Source of the DNA: Alloalcanivorax mobilis
GTDB lineage: Bacteria > Pseudomonadota > Gammaproteobacteria > Pseudomonadales > Alcanivoracaceae
Assembly (NCBI RefSeq): GCF_002864685.1
Contig: NZ_NMQZ01000025.1
Span: 1 to 57,163, forward strand
Reading direction: 5' to 3'
DNA length: 57,163 nucleotides
Shown: positions 46,266 through 56,055 of the stretch, in pieces
Layout of the letters: the number at the start of each line of letters is the position of its first letter
How positions within the stretch are numbered: the stretch's first letter is position 1
Translations under genes and position numbers: made by a program
The notes under the pieces: model-generated
Told to the model about the DNA's origin: nothing
Seen by the model: the letters and a program-made list of their open reading frames with translations, nothing else
Database searches by the model: none

Positions 46266-47627
46266 ATGAAGAACAAAAAGGCCTTTCAGGGCGCTGCCCT
46301 GGCGGTTGCCCTGGGTTCCGCCGGCGGCGCCGTGCACGCCAGCATGGGCAACATTGGCACCACCTACGGCGTATTGCCCACCGACGTGGCGTCCGCCCAG
46401 GCGTTGTCCCTGTTCAACACCCAGACCTCGGCGGTCTATTACAACCCGGCCTATCTGGCCAAGGACCCGCGCGGCGAGCTGACCCTGGGCATGCTGCACG
46501 CCGATCATGAATTGCGCGCCGACAGCCAGGGTGGCCTGGCGCCGCCGATCCGCAGCGGCGGCGATGTGCTGCAGGATTCGCCCTCCCAGCACGTGCTGGT
46601 GGGCCTGAAGACCGACCTATCCTCGATGACCAAATTCGACCATCCGCTCTACCTGGGCGTGATGCTGGGCGTGGAGAAATACGGCGAAGAGATGCTGGCG
46701 TTCAATTCCCAGACCTCCACCGCCGGGCAGTACTTCGAGTACGGCCGCCAGCCGCTGTTTCTGGTGCTCGGCGGCGCCACCCAATTGTGGCGCGGGCTCG
46801 ACATCGGCGCCTCGGCGCGCATCACCCTGCAATCCGACGCCAAGCTGCGCGCCACCACCAACCTGGCCGGCGAGACCCAGTACGAAGAGTTGAACGTGTC
46901 CGCCAAGCCGTCGATCCGGCCGATTCTCAGCGCCACCATGGATTGGGGCGAAAGCTTCTGCCCCAACGGCGACTGCTGGTACAACGGCCTGGAAACCGCG
47001 TTCGCCTTCCGTGGTTACTCCAACACCAACACCACGGTGGACGCCAACACCATTATTCCCGGCACCATCGCCGACCCGGGCCTGAGCCTGAAAGTCACCA
47101 CCCTGGATTCCTACCAGCCCAACATCTACTCCGCCGGCATGCTTTACGGCCAGGAACGTTTCCGCGTGGGCTTCACGGTGGAAATGCAGCAGTGGTCCGA
47201 TCTGGAAGACGAACTGGACGGCGACACCATCAAGGACCAGGCGGTCAACGGTGACGTCGGGCGGCTGGAATTCCGCGACATCGTGGTGCCGCGCATTGGC
47301 GCCGAGTTCGACCTGAACGACAACTTCACCGTCACCGGTGGCGTTGCCTACAGCGAATCGCCGTTGGAATCGGATTCGTCGCTGGACGTGAACTACCTGG
47401 ACGCGGACAAGTGGATCGTCGGCCTGGGCCTGACCGCCAAATACAATAAGACCCGCTTCCTGGCCTACCCGGTACGCTTCGACATCGCCTACCAGTATCA
47501 GAAACTGCAACCGCGTGATTTCGACCTCTACGCCACCAATTCGCCCAGCTACCCGGAACCCTACGAAACCGTGGAAGCCAGCGGCGACGTTCACGTGTTC
47601 ACCGGGTCCGTGACCCTGAAATTCTAA
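46266..47627 (+). CDS. FadL-like outer-membrane protein (paralogue of 34604–35947)
   Basis: 453 residues. Signal peptide ends A-V-H-A. Mature start M-G-N-I-G-T-T-Y-G-V, then A-Q-A-L-S-L-F-N-T-Q-T-S-A-V-Y-Y-N-P-A-Y-L, the hatch motif of OMPP1/FadL-type barrels. Ends S-G-S-V-T-L-K-F… as F-T-G-S-V-T-L-K-F, with the terminal Phe of outer-membrane barrels. Similar over its length to the protein at 34604–35947, including G-R-Q-P-L-F-L and T-L-D-S-Y-Q-P. Followed after 12 bases by its lipoprotein partner, so the two form an operon. Confidence 0.82.
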   Translation: MKNKKAFQGAALAVALGSAGGAVHASMGNIGTTYGVLPTDVASAQALSLFNTQTSAVYYNPAYLAKDPRGELTLGMLHADHELRADSQGGLAPPIRSGGDVLQDSPSQHVLVGLKTDLSSMTKFDHPLYLGVMLGVEKYGEEMLAFNSQTSTAGQYFEYGRQPLFLVLGGATQLWRGLDIGASARITLQSDAKLRATTNLAGETQYEELNVSAKPSIRPILSATMDWGESFCPNGDCWYNGLETAFAFRGYSNTNTTVDANTIIPGTIADPGLSLKVTTLDSYQPNIYSAGMLYGQERFRVGFTVEMQQWSDLEDELDGDTIKDQAVNGDVGRLEFRDIVVPRIGAEFDLNDNFTVTGGVAYSESPLESDSSLDVNYLDADKWIVGLGLTAKYNKTRFLAYPVRFDIAYQYQKLQPRDFDLYATNSPSYPEPYETVEASGDVHVFTGSVTLKF

Positions 47628-47639
47628 CGGAGGCAGACC

Positions 47640-50600
47640 ATGAGCAAGCGCAATCTCGTCCTGATCGCCTGCGCCTCCGCGTTGGCCGCCTGTGGCGGCG
47701 GCGGTGGCAGCCAGAGCGTGGACAACAGCAACTGGCAACAAGCGGAAATCTCCTACAGCTACCCCTATGACAACCAGACCGGCGTGGCACCCAAAGCGCC
47801 GGTGGTGGTGCGCTTCACCGAAGCCATGGAGGTGGACGCCAGTAACTTCACCCTCACCGGTCCCGACGGCGACGTGCCGTTCTCGATCAATAAAGACGTG
47901 GACGAAGGCCGCAGCGTGATCCTGCAACCGCAAACGGCGCTCGCCGAAAAGAGCGACTACACGCTGACCGTCAACGGCCTGCAAACCGACAACGGTGAGG
48001 TCAACTTCCCCGACGGCGAGCTGAATTTCACCACACGCGCCGCCCTGGAAGGCGCCCCCCGGGACCAGCGCCGCCTCGACGACACCTTCGACGTGGCCAG
48101 CGTCAGCCCGGACGGCAGCGATCTGCCGTTCCTGGATTTCTCCAGCCTCGATCTGGTGCTGACCCAGCCGGTAAACCGCGCCAGCGTGGTCTACGGCGAG
48201 AGCGTCACGCTCACCCAGAACGGCAACCTGGTGCCCGCCACCGTGCTGGTGGACGGCAACCGCATCAGCATCGATCCCCGCGACACCGTCAACCAGCAGG
48301 GCGACAGCGTGGAGCCGCTCACCCCCGGCGAACCGGTGACTCTGGAACTGACCAGCGCCATCACCAACGAACAGGGCGAGGCGCTCCCCGGCCTGACCCG
48401 GGAGTTCACGCCGCTGGACACCGAGCCGCGCTCCACCCTGGTTCAGGAAGCCGCCCCCGCCGACCCGACCCTGGGCTGCCGCGACGACGGCGTGATCACC
48501 TCGCCGCTCACCGGCGACCCGATTAACTGCGTGCCGGTGATCGCCAACCTGCTCGGCGACACCACCGTCTCCAAGCAATCCGGTAATGTGTTCGCGCAAC
48601 TGGCGTTCGCGCCCAACTTCCCGGACGTCACCCCGCTGCGCATTCCCAAGGGCTCCCTGCTCAAGGGCGATCCGCTGGCGGTGAAAATTGGTGGCCAGGT
48701 GGACGCCGGCTTTGATTCCGGGGCCGTCACCGTGACGTTCCTGTCCGACGCCAACGGCTACCTGATCCCCAACCCCTACACCGACGACGCCAACGCGCCC
48801 AAGCAACTGCGCCTGACCATGAACGTGGCCTTCGACACCGAAGACCCGCGCGCCAACGGCGCCTTTAACCAGAACCTGCTGCAGGTGGAGCTGGTCGGCA
48901 CCGCCATCGCCGACACCGAAAAAGGCAGCCTGATCGTCGACGCCATCGGCGTGGTGGAACCCGAGGTGCTGGGCACCGAAACCGCCTTCGGCGTGCTCAG
49001 CTTCCACATGGAAAGCTACCCCGATCAGGAAAACGCGCCCGCCTTCCCCGACGACATGACCAGCCCGGAATTGCGCGCCTGGCTGCCCGGCGATCAGGTC
49101 AACAAACAGCGCCCCGGTGACCCGGTGATCCTCAGCTTCAGCGAACCGCTGGACCCCAACGCCATCGAACCCGGCACCAACCTGACCCTCACCGCCGACG
49201 GCTCACCGGTGGACTTTGATTGGTACCTGGACGGCGTGGACATCGTGCTGAAACCGGATCAACCGCTGCAATATGGCGCCAACTACGAAGTCGGCTACAC
49301 CGACGGCATCACCGACGTCGCCGGCAACCCCGCCCTCGGCGCCACCCAGACCTTCATGCTGCCCGACTACGTGCAAGGCGATGAACAGTCCCCGCTGGTG
49401 CTCACCGCCTACCCGGGCTTCCCCTGCATCCCGGCGGATTTCGACCTGGCCAACAACGACGCCGGCCGCTGCCAGGGCGGCAAGGACGAAGACGACCACC
49501 TGCCGCTGGCGCAACTGCCCGCCAACCGGCCCATCGTGGTGACCTTCTCCCAGGTGATCGACCCGGCCACCGTCAACGACGCCACCTTCCTGGTGGAGCA
49601 AGTGGACGCCAGCGGCGCCGTCACCGGCACCGTTGAAGGCAAGCCCGAGGTCAGTGGCCGCAAGATCACGTTCGTGCCCAACACGCCCTGGCAGGTGGAC
49701 AGCCTCTACCGCTACACCCTCAAATCCGTGGCCGAAGGCGCCAACTGTGGCAGCGACGCCATCTGCGACACCCGGGGCCTGCCCCTGCAAACCCAACTGC
49801 TGGCGCAAACCCCCGACGACGCCCCCGCCACCACCGACGGCGGCCCCAATCTGCCGGTCTTCTTCCGCGGCGCCGAGCGCACCCAGGATGTGCTCCAGGC
49901 CCTGCGCAACCTGCCCACCTCCGACGTCAACGCCAACTTCATGGCCGACAACGGCGAAGTGCCGCCTTCCATGGATGAGGAAGCGAAGAAGAACAGCGCT
50001 CGGATTGTCACCGCCGACCCGGCCGCCGAAGGCAGCGCACTCAAGGACGCCAATGTGGGTTGTGAGGTGGGAGAAGACTGCCCGGATCTCAAATACGCCT
50101 ATCTGAGCGGCAATCTGGATGTGGATCTGGTCGGCTACAAAACCCGCGCCGAAGTGGCTGAACTGGTGGCGCAAGAGCAAGCGGCCAACGAAGACGGCGA
50201 AACCACCATTCCCCAGGAGGTTCAGGACAACGGCGGCGTGCTGGTCTACATCAACCCGACCCGCATCGCGCTCTCCAGCGTGACCGTTTACACCCAACTG
50301 GCCAACGGCGTGGGCCTGCTGGCCAGCGCCGACCCGGCGCCCACCGGGCCGCAATTGATGCGCATCCGTTACACCTGTGACGCCCTTGAAGGCAACTGCA
50401 CCGCACCGGATTACGGCCGGGTGAAAGGGTGGATCGTCAACGGCGACGGCACGCCCCGCTTCCTCACCAAGCTCGATCTTTATCTGGATGCGCCGCGACT
50501 GTCGCCCACGGTCTATACACTGCATCTGATCCCAAGCTCACTGACTCACAATCTGCACAGCTACCCGTTGTCTCTGGAGCTGGCCGGCGACGTCACCTTC

Positions 50601-50762
50601 CTGGACGACGGCCGCCTGCAGATCGAGCAGATCAGCCAGAACGATCTGAACCTGGACGTGGAACTGGGCGGTATCCCCCTGGGCCTCAGCGGCACCATCC
50701 ACGTGCAGATCCCCACCGGCGACACCTTCCTCAACTACCTGAGCGAGCCGATCAAGCATTAA
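47640..50762 (+). CDS. Large Ig-like-domain lipoprotein (paralogue of 31357–34593)
   Basis: 1,040 residues. AACGGAGG-type ribosome site; lipobox L-A-A-C at about residues 15–18, followed by Gly-rich linker, predicting an outer-membrane lipoprotein. N-terminal Ig-like domain with A-P-V-V-V-R-F-T-E-A-M and F-P-D-G-E-L-N-F-T-T-R-A-A, shared with the paralogue. Further Ig-like phrases: V-I-L-S-F-S-E-P-L-D-P-N-A-I and V-T-F-S-Q-V-I-D-P-A-T-V. Very few Lys, many Asp and Pro, few Cys in scattered pairs. Function unknown; fixed pairing with a FadL-like barrel suggests a surface or periplasmic complex. Confidence 0.83.
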   Translation: MSKRNLVLIACASALAACGGGGGSQSVDNSNWQQAEISYSYPYDNQTGVAPKAPVVVRFTEAMEVDASNFTLTGPDGDVPFSINKDVDEGRSVILQPQTALAEKSDYTLTVNGLQTDNGEVNFPDGELNFTTRAALEGAPRDQRRLDDTFDVASVSPDGSDLPFLDFSSLDLVLTQPVNRASVVYGESVTLTQNGNLVPATVLVDGNRISIDPRDTVNQQGDSVEPLTPGEPVTLELTSAITNEQGEALPGLTREFTPLDTEPRSTLVQEAAPADPTLGCRDDGVITSPLTGDPINCVPVIANLLGDTTVSKQSGNVFAQLAFAPNFPDVTPLRIPKGSLLKGDPLAVKIGGQVDAGFDSGAVTVTFLSDANGYLIPNPYTDDANAPKQLRLTMNVAFDTEDPRANGAFNQNLLQVELVGTAIADTEKGSLIVDAIGVVEPEVLGTETAFGVLSFHMESYPDQENAPAFPDDMTSPELRAWLPGDQVNKQRPGDPVILSFSEPLDPNAIEPGTNLTLTADGSPVDFDWYLDGVDIVLKPDQPLQYGANYEVGYTDGITDVAGNPALGATQTFMLPDYVQGDEQSPLVLTAYPGFPCIPADFDLANNDAGRCQGGKDEDDHLPLAQLPANRPIVVTFSQVIDPATVNDATFLVEQVDASGAVTGTVEGKPEVSGRKITFVPNTPWQVDSLYRYTLKSVAEGANCGSDAICDTRGLPLQTQLLAQTPDDAPATTDGGPNLPVFFRGAERTQDVLQALRNLPTSDVNANFMADNGEVPPSMDEEAKKNSARIVTADPAAEGSALKDANVGCEVGEDCPDLKYAYLSGNLDVDLVGYKTRAEVAELVAQEQAANEDGETTIPQEVQDNGGVLVYINPTRIALSSVTVYTQLANGVGLLASADPAPTGPQLMRIRYTCDALEGNCTAPDYGRVKGWIVNGDGTPRFLTKLDLYLDAPRLSPTVYTLHLIPSSLTHNLHSYPLSLELAGDVTFLDDGRLQIEQISQNDLNLDVELGGIPLGLSGTIHVQIPTGDTFLNYLSEPIKH

Positions 50763-50781
50763 CGGCTCCCCCTCTCCCCAA

Positions 50782-50918
50782 CCCCTCTCCCGCAAGGGGA
50801 GAGGGGCTCTATATCAAGGCAAGCAGGCTGGCTATGAATCTACCCGGTTGGGTCTGACGGCGCTGTCGGGCAGCAACAGCTTTTCTGGAGCGTCCCCTCT
50901 CCCCTTGCGGGAGAGGGA
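50782..50918. repeat. Pair of inverted CCCCTCTCCC hairpin repeats
   Basis: 50782–50806 is CCCCTCTCCC-GCAA-GGGGAGAGGGG; 50894–50918 is CCCCTCTCCCC-TTGC-GGGAGAGGG, the reverse-complement of the first plus flanks. Each can form a hairpin, and the pair can form a larger one. A common extragenic repeat type in gammaproteobacteria. Located between the convergent lipoprotein and MFS genes, where it could stop transcription from both sides. Confidence 0.75.
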
Positions 50919-50961
50919 CAGGGAGAGGGGTTGCCTCACGGCCAAAGGCAAAGTGCCCGCC

Positions 50962-52590
50962 CTAAAACAACGCCGCCGCTTTCGCCAAGGCAATGTACAA
51001 ACCGATCAAAAACGGCACGCCCACCCCCAGCCAGCACAGCACGCCACCAATACCAAACTGGCCGCGCGCGGCGGTGTCCGCGTTGCTGGCGACCCGGTCT
51101 TCGTGTTGCAGGGCGCGTTCGCGGGCCACTTCCTCTTCGCTCATGTGCAGGCTGTGGTCCACCGGCCGCACCAGCGCATTGCAGATCAGCCCCACGAACA
51201 GCAACCCGGCCATGATGTAGAGCGTGCGGTCGTAGACCAGCGCCTGGTCCACGCCGGCTTCAAGCTGGGCGTCGCGCAGGGCGGCGATGATCAGCGGCCC
51301 GACCAGGCCGGCGGCGCTCCAGGCGGTGAGCAGGCGGCCATGAATGGCGCCCACCATCTGGGTGCCGAAGATGTCCGCCAGATACGCCGGCACCGTGGCG
51401 AAGCCGCCGCCGTACATGCTCAGAATCACGCAGATCGAGATCACGAACAGCCCGGCCATGCCCAGGTGGCCCCAGGTGGGCAGCAGGCAGTAAACGACAA
51501 TGCCGATCACGAAGAAGCAGTAATAGGTGTTCTTGCGGCCGATCTTGTCCGACAGCGACGCCCAGAACAGCCGCCCGACGCTGTTGAACAGGCTGATCAG
51601 CCCCACCAGGCCGGCCGCCGCGGCCACCACCGCCGCCTTCTGCGCCGCGCTCAGCACCGCGTTGGGATCGTCGATGCCCACCAGCACCCCACCGAACACC
51701 TCCTGCAGCATCGGGCTGGCCATGGAAATCACGGCGATGCCGGCGGTCACGTTCAGAAACAGCACGCCCCAGATCAGCCAGAACTGTTTGGTCTTCCAGG
51801 CGCGGTTCAGATGCACATGGCCCTGGGTGATCATCGCGTTGGCGTTTTCGTTTTTGGGCACCCAGCCCTGGGGCCGCCAGCCGTTGGGCGGCACCCGGAA
51901 ACCGATGGCGCCGCAGGCCATCACGATGGCGTAGAGAACGCCCATGGTGATCAGCGTGCGTGCCACGCCGGTGCCGCCGTCCGCCGAGAAGTGGCTCATC
52001 AGCAGCACCGCCAGCGGCGCGCCGATCATGGCGCCGCCGCCGTAACCCATGATCGCGAAGCCGGTGGCCATGCCGCGCCGGTCCGGGAACCACTTGATCA
52101 GCGTCGACACCGGAGTAATGTACCCCAGCCCCTGGCCCACGCCGCCCAGCACCCCGGCGCCCAAATACAGCAGCCACAGCTGGTGGGTCATCACGCCGAT
52201 GCCGCCGACGATCATGCCGCCGCCCCAGCACAACGCCGCGATAAAGCCTGCCTTGCGCGGCCCGGCGTGCTCCAGCCAGGCGCCCCAGATCGCCGCCGAC
52301 ACCCCGAGCATGGCGATAAAGATGCCGAACACATACGTCACCTGCGACACGCTCCAGTTGCAGGTGGTGGTGAACAGCGCCTGCCACAGGCCGATGTCCG
52401 CGCAACTGGCCGGCGCATCCACGATTTCCCGGCTCATCGGCAGCCAGAACACCGAAAAGCCGTAGGCCATGCCGATGCACAAATGGATCGCCAGCGCCGC
52501 GGTGGGCACCAGCCAGCGGTTGAATTGCGGGCCCGCGATGGTGCGCTCGCGGGCGAAAAACCCGGCCGCGCTGGGAGTGGAATCGTTCAT
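50962..52590 (-). CDS. OFA-family MFS transporter
   Basis: 542-residue major facilitator with about twelve membrane segments. The oxalate/formate antiporter-group pattern is seen: Y-G-F-S-V-F-W-L-P near the first segment, G-Q-G-L-G-Y-I-T-P-V-S-T-L-I-K-W-F-P-D-R-R-G-M-A-T-G-F-A-I-M-G in the fourth/fifth, and D-K-I-G-R-K-N-T in the second-half loop. A cysteine-containing periplasmic insert (D-A-P-A-S-C) and a C-terminal extra hydrophobic segment are present. Substrate is probably a small monocarboxylate, not determinable here. Confidence 0.88.
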   Translation of the reverse strand: MNDSTPSAAGFFARERTIAGPQFNRWLVPTAALAIHLCIGMAYGFSVFWLPMSREIVDAPASCADIGLWQALFTTTCNWSVSQVTYVFGIFIAMLGVSAAIWGAWLEHAGPRKAGFIAALCWGGGMIVGGIGVMTHQLWLLYLGAGVLGGVGQGLGYITPVSTLIKWFPDRRGMATGFAIMGYGGGAMIGAPLAVLLMSHFSADGGTGVARTLITMGVLYAIVMACGAIGFRVPPNGWRPQGWVPKNENANAMITQGHVHLNRAWKTKQFWLIWGVLFLNVTAGIAVISMASPMLQEVFGGVLVGIDDPNAVLSAAQKAAVVAAAAGLVGLISLFNSVGRLFWASLSDKIGRKNTYYCFFVIGIVVYCLLPTWGHLGMAGLFVISICVILSMYGGGFATVPAYLADIFGTQMVGAIHGRLLTAWSAAGLVGPLIIAALRDAQLEAGVDQALVYDRTLYIMAGLLFVGLICNALVRPVDHSLHMSEEEVARERALQHEDRVASNADTAARGQFGIGGVLCWLGVGVPFLIGLYIALAKAAALF

Positions 52591-52709
52591 GGAGTGTCCC
52601 CTTGTTATTCGTTATGGCGGGCGCCGCCCGGCGCGACGCCCCGGCCCTGGGTATACTTTGGGAATCGCCTGCCTGGTCCTGTGTTGACGTTGAATAGCGA
52701 AACACGCTT

Positions 52710-52836
52710 GACCTGACGTTATACCGAAGAAAGCCGCGCAGATGAATCATCCGCGCTCACGGCGCGCCGAAAGTCGTAGAAGGCGGGCGAAAAGCCCGGC
52801 CGGCGTGACGCACCGGTAGGCGTTATCCGTCAGGTC
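52710..52836 (+). other. Candidate structured leader RNA upstream of gcvT
   Basis: GACCTGACG at 52710–52718 pairs perfectly with CGTCAGGTC at 52828–52836. Inside are hairpins GATGA/TCATC, GGGC-GAAAA-GCCC and CCGG/CCGG-type pairing. I do not find the conserved GGAGAG or CGCCGAAGG-type core of a glycine riboswitch. It lies in the 335-base gap 52591–52925, ending 89 bases before the gcvT ATG. It may be a regulatory leader of unknown type or a chance fold. Confidence 0.35.
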
Positions 52837-52925
52837 CGTTATCCTTCACCTCTGACACGGGATCGCCCCGCCGCCTGCTGCCGGCGGTGCCACGACGGCC
52901 ACAGTTTTCGGAGTGCTTCACCACC

Positions 52926-54020
52926 ATGGGTCACCGCACACCCCTTTATCAGGCGCACCTCGCCGCCGGCGCCAAAATGGTCGATTTTGGCGGCTGGGAC
53001 ATGCCGATCCACTACGGCTCCCAGCTTGACGAGCATCACCAGGTGCGCCAGTACGCCGGCATGTTCGATGTCTCGCACATGACCGTGGTGGACATCACCG
53101 GCCAGGGCGCCCGCGATTACCTGCGCCACCTGCTCGCCAACGACGTGGACAAGATCGAGCCCGGCCACGCCCTCTACACCGGCATGCTCAACGAGCGCGG
53201 CGGCGTGATCGATGACCTGATCGTCTACAAGAACAGCAGCGACTTCCGGCTGGTGGTGAACTGCGCCACCCGCGAAAAAGACCTGGACTGGATGGAAAGC
53301 CAGGCCGGCGGCTTCGCCGTGGACATCCGCGAGCGCCCGGACCTGGCGATGATCGCCATCCAGGGCCCCCAGGCGCGGCCGATCCTGGAAAAAATTCTCT
53401 GTGGCGAAGGCGGCAACGCCATCGCCCGCCTGCCGGTGTTCGGCTTCGAGAACGTCGGCCGCTGGCTGATCGCCCGCACCGGCTACACCGGCGAAGACGG
53501 CGCCGAGATCATCCTGCCCGATGAACAGGCCGAAGAGTTCTGGCAGCGCCTGCTCGACGCCGGCGTCAAACCCACCGGCCTGGGTGCCCGCGACACCCTG
53601 CGCCTGGAAGCCGGCCTCAACCTCTACGGCAACGACATGGACGAAGACGTGACGCCCTGGGAAGCCAACATGGGCTGGACCGTCGACCTCAACGACCAGA
53701 CCCGCCAGTTCGTCGGCCGCGAGTTGCTGGAAGAGCAAAAAGCCCGAGGCCACGCGCAACTGCTCGGCCTGGTGCTGGAAGGCAAGGGCGTGCTGCGCGC
53801 CCACCAGGGTGTGCACGTGCCCGGCGGCAGCGTCGGCCCGGATGGCGAGATCACCAGCGGCACCTTCTCGCCCACCCTCGGCCACTCGGTGGCCCTGGCC
53901 CGGCTGCCCGCCGGCACCACCGGCACCGTGGAAGTGGAGATTCGCAACAAACGCCTGCCCGCGCGAGTGGTCAGAGCGCCGTTCGTTCGCAACGGCAAAA
54001 CCGTTTATAAACCGTTATGA
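52926..54020 (+). CDS. gcvT: Glycine cleavage system T protein (aminomethyltransferase)
   Basis: Transfers the methylene group from lipoyl-bound aminomethyl to tetrahydrofolate, releasing ammonia. 364 residues. Begins R-T-P-L-Y-Q-A-H, contains [11 protein letters not shown], the catalytic-region F-D-V-S-H-M, and the folate-site [14 protein letters not shown]. First gene of gcvT–gcvH–gcvPA–gcvPB. The start at 52926 fits the family; the frame stays open upstream. Confidence 0.96.
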   Translation: MGHRTPLYQAHLAAGAKMVDFGGWDMPIHYGSQLDEHHQVRQYAGMFDVSHMTVVDITGQGARDYLRHLLANDVDKIEPGHALYTGMLNERGGVIDDLIVYKNSSDFRLVVNCATREKDLDWMESQAGGFAVDIRERPDLAMIAIQGPQARPILEKILCGEGGNAIARLPVFGFENVGRWLIARTGYTGEDGAEIILPDEQAEEFWQRLLDAGVKPTGLGARDTLRLEAGLNLYGNDMDEDVTPWEANMGWTVDLNDQTRQFVGRELLEEQKARGHAQLLGLVLEGKGVLRAHQGVHVPGGSVGPDGEITSGTFSPTLGHSVALARLPAGTTGTVEVEIRNKRLPARVVRAPFVRNGKTVYKPL

Positions 54021-54031
54021 CAATTCGCTGG

Positions 54032-54089
54032 CACGCACCACGCTACACGCACCACGCTTTTTGCGTGCCAGCGTGAAGCGTGCAGCGTG
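54032..54089. repeat. IHA17: GCGTG-type inverted heptamer array, 4+4
   Basis: CACGC at 54032, 54039, 54046 and 54053 (exact 7-base period) forms the left arm; GCGTG at 54063, 54071, 54078 and 54085 forms the right arm. The loop is TTTTT, so the whole can fold as one hairpin. It starts 11 bases after the gcvT stop and ends 13 bases before the gcvH ribosome site. Confidence 0.83.
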
Positions 54090-54115
54090 TAAGCGCTTTT
54101 TTAGGAGCTAAAGAC

Positions 54116-54502
54116 ATGAGCGAGACCCCCGCCGAATTGCGTTACCGCGCCAGCCACGAATGGGTGCGTGTGGAAGACGACGTTGCCGTGGTCGGCATCA
54201 GCGACCACGCCCAGGACGCCATGGGCGACCTGGTCTATGTGGAATTGCCCGAAGTGGGCGTGGTGTTCGCCGCCGGCGACGAAGCCGGCGTGGTGGAATC
54301 GGTGAAAGCCGCCTCCGACATCTACGCCCCGGTCTCCGGTGAAGTGGTCGAAATCAACGAAGCCCTCGAAGACGAACCCGAGAAGGTCAACAACGAACCC
54401 TACGCTGGCGGCTGGCTGTTCAAAATCAAAATGGCCGACGACGGCGAGCTGAAAGAAATGCTCACGGCGGATCAGTATCAGGAGCAGATTGAAAGCGAGT
54501 AG
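54116..54502 (+). CDS. gcvH: Glycine cleavage system H protein
   Basis: Lipoyl carrier shuttling the aminomethyl group between P and T proteins. 128 residues from ATG 54116, with AGGAGC upstream. Lipoyl lysine K64 lies in [11 protein letters not shown]-terminal G-G-W-L-F-K-I-K is also family-typical. Strongly acidic. Flanked on both sides by heptamer arrays (IHA17, IHA18). Confidence 0.97.
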   Translation: MSETPAELRYRASHEWVRVEDDVAVVGISDHAQDAMGDLVYVELPEVGVVFAAGDEAGVVESVKAASDIYAPVSGEVVEINEALEDEPEKVNNEPYAGGWLFKIKMADDGELKEMLTADQYQEQIESE

Positions 54503-54535
54503 ACGGCGGAGAGCGCCGGGCGTTTGCCCGGGCTG

Positions 54536-54623
54536 GTCGGACGTCAGACGTCTGACGTCGGACGCAAAACCCTGAGGTCGGGGTCTTTTCTTTGCGTCGG
54601 ACGTCCGACGTCAGGCGTCCGAC
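54536..54623. repeat. IHA18: GGACGTC-type inverted heptamer array, 4+4
   Basis: Left arm: GTCGGAC, GTCAGAC, GTCTGAC, GTCGGAC (54536–54563). Right arm: GTCGGAC, GTCCGAC, GTCAGGC, GTCCGAC (54596–54623). The core keeps AAAACCC next to the left arm, as in IHA7, then GGTCGGGGTCTTTTCTTTGC. Fills the gcvH–gcvPA junction. Just before it, 54516–54532 is a GC hairpin (GCCGGGC/GCCCGGG). Confidence 0.88.
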
Positions 54624-54678
54624 CCCTCATTAACCGTCGTGACCATTCTATTGACACCTTCCTACCCGGAAACGCCCC

Positions 54679-56055
54679 ATGCCCTACATTCCCCATACCC
54701 CGGACGACGTCCAGGCCATGCTCCAGGCGATTGGCGCCGACAGCATCGAGGCCCTGTTCGATGAAATCCCCGCCCACCTGAAAGCCGGCCACGGCCTGGA
54801 CGCCCTGCCCGAAGGGCGCGGCGAGATGGAAGTGACGCGCCTGATGGCCGAGCGCGCCGAGCAGGACCGCTTCGCGCTCAGCTTTATCGGCGGCGGCGCC
54901 TACGCGCACCACATCCCGGCGGCGGTATGGGAAATCGCCACCCGCGGTGAGTTCTACACCGCCTACACGCCCTACCAGGCGGAGGCCAGCCAGGGCACCC
55001 TGCAGGTGATCTACGAATACCAGACCCTGATCGCCCGGCTCACCGCCATGGACGTCTCCAACGCCTCGGTCTACGACGGCGCATCGGGGCTGGCGGAAGC
55101 GGTGCTCATGGCCCTGCGCGCCAACCGCAAATCGAAAAGCAACCGGGTGCTGGTGCCCGAGGCGCTCAACCCTCGCTACCGCAGCGCCTGCGAAGCCATT
55201 GTCGGCAACCAGAACGTGGAGCTGGTGTCCGTGCCGTTCTGCACCGACGCCGGCCAGACCCTGGTGGACAGCCTCAGCCCGTTCGAAGGCGACGACTACG
55301 CCGCCCTGGTGATCAGCCAGCCCAACTACTTCGGCAGCCTGGAAGACGTGGACGCCCTCACCGACTGGGCCCACGCCAACGGCATGCTGGTGATCGCGGT
55401 CACCAACCCCACCTCGCTGGCGATCCTCACGCCCCCGGGCGAGTGGGGCGAGCAGGGTGCTGACGTGGTCGTAGGCGAAGGCCAGCCCCTCGGCGTGCCG
55501 CTCAGCTCCGGCGGCCCCTACTTCGGCTTCATGGCCTGCAAGAAAAAACACGTCCGTCAAATGCCCGGCCGCATCATCGGCCGCACCGTGGACATGGAAG
55601 GCAAGCAGGGCTTCACCCTCACCCTGCAAGCCCGCGAGCAGCACATCCGCCGCTCCAAGGCCACCAGCAACATCTGCACCAACCAGGGCCTGGCCATGAC
55701 CGCCGCCACCATCTACGTGTCCCTGCTGGGCCCGGACGGCCTCGCCAGCGTCGCCGGCCACTGCCACGCCAACACCCAGAAACTGGCCGACAAACTCTGC
55801 GCCCTGGACGGCGTCGAGCGCGCCTTCAGCGCCCCGGTGTTCCACGAAGTGGCCCTCACGCTGCCCCAGGACGCCGACACCGTGCTCGCCCGCCTGGCGG
55901 AAAAAGACATCCTCGGCGGTCTCAGCCTCGCCAAGGACTATTCGATGAAGAACGCCATCCTGGTCAACAGCACCGAAGTACACACGGAAGGGGACCTGGA
56001 CCTCTTCGTGGTCGCAATGAAAGACGTCCTCACCGAATTGAGGGAAATGGCATGA
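54679..56055 (+). CDS. gcvPA: Glycine dehydrogenase (decarboxylating) subunit 1
   Basis: N-terminal-type half of the two-subunit P protein, which decarboxylates glycine with PLP. 458 residues. Begins [10 protein letters not shown]; contains [10 protein letters not shown], the family segment [11 protein letters not shown]-x-S-Q-G-T-L-Q, and T-S-N-I-C-T-N-Q. The stop codon overlaps the start of gcvPB (ATGA), matching the two-subunit architecture. Confidence 0.96.
   Translation: MPYIPHTPDDVQAMLQAIGADSIEALFDEIPAHLKAGHGLDALPEGRGEMEVTRLMAERAEQDRFALSFIGGGAYAHHIPAAVWEIATRGEFYTAYTPYQAEASQGTLQVIYEYQTLIARLTAMDVSNASVYDGASGLAEAVLMALRANRKSKSNRVLVPEALNPRYRSACEAIVGNQNVELVSVPFCTDAGQTLVDSLSPFEGDDYAALVISQPNYFGSLEDVDALTDWAHANGMLVIAVTNPTSLAILTPPGEWGEQGADVVVGEGQPLGVPLSSGGPYFGFMACKKKHVRQMPGRIIGRTVDMEGKQGFTLTLQAREQHIRRSKATSNICTNQGLAMTAATIYVSLLGPDGLASVAGHCHANTQKLADKLCALDGVERAFSAPVFHEVALTLPQDADTVLARLAEKDILGGLSLAKDYSMKNAILVNSTEVHTEGDLDLFVVAMKDVLTELREMA

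Noticed and set aside
52591-52925. Glycine riboswitch upstream of gcvT
   Set aside because: The conserved core motifs are not visible; only an unassigned fold can be supported.
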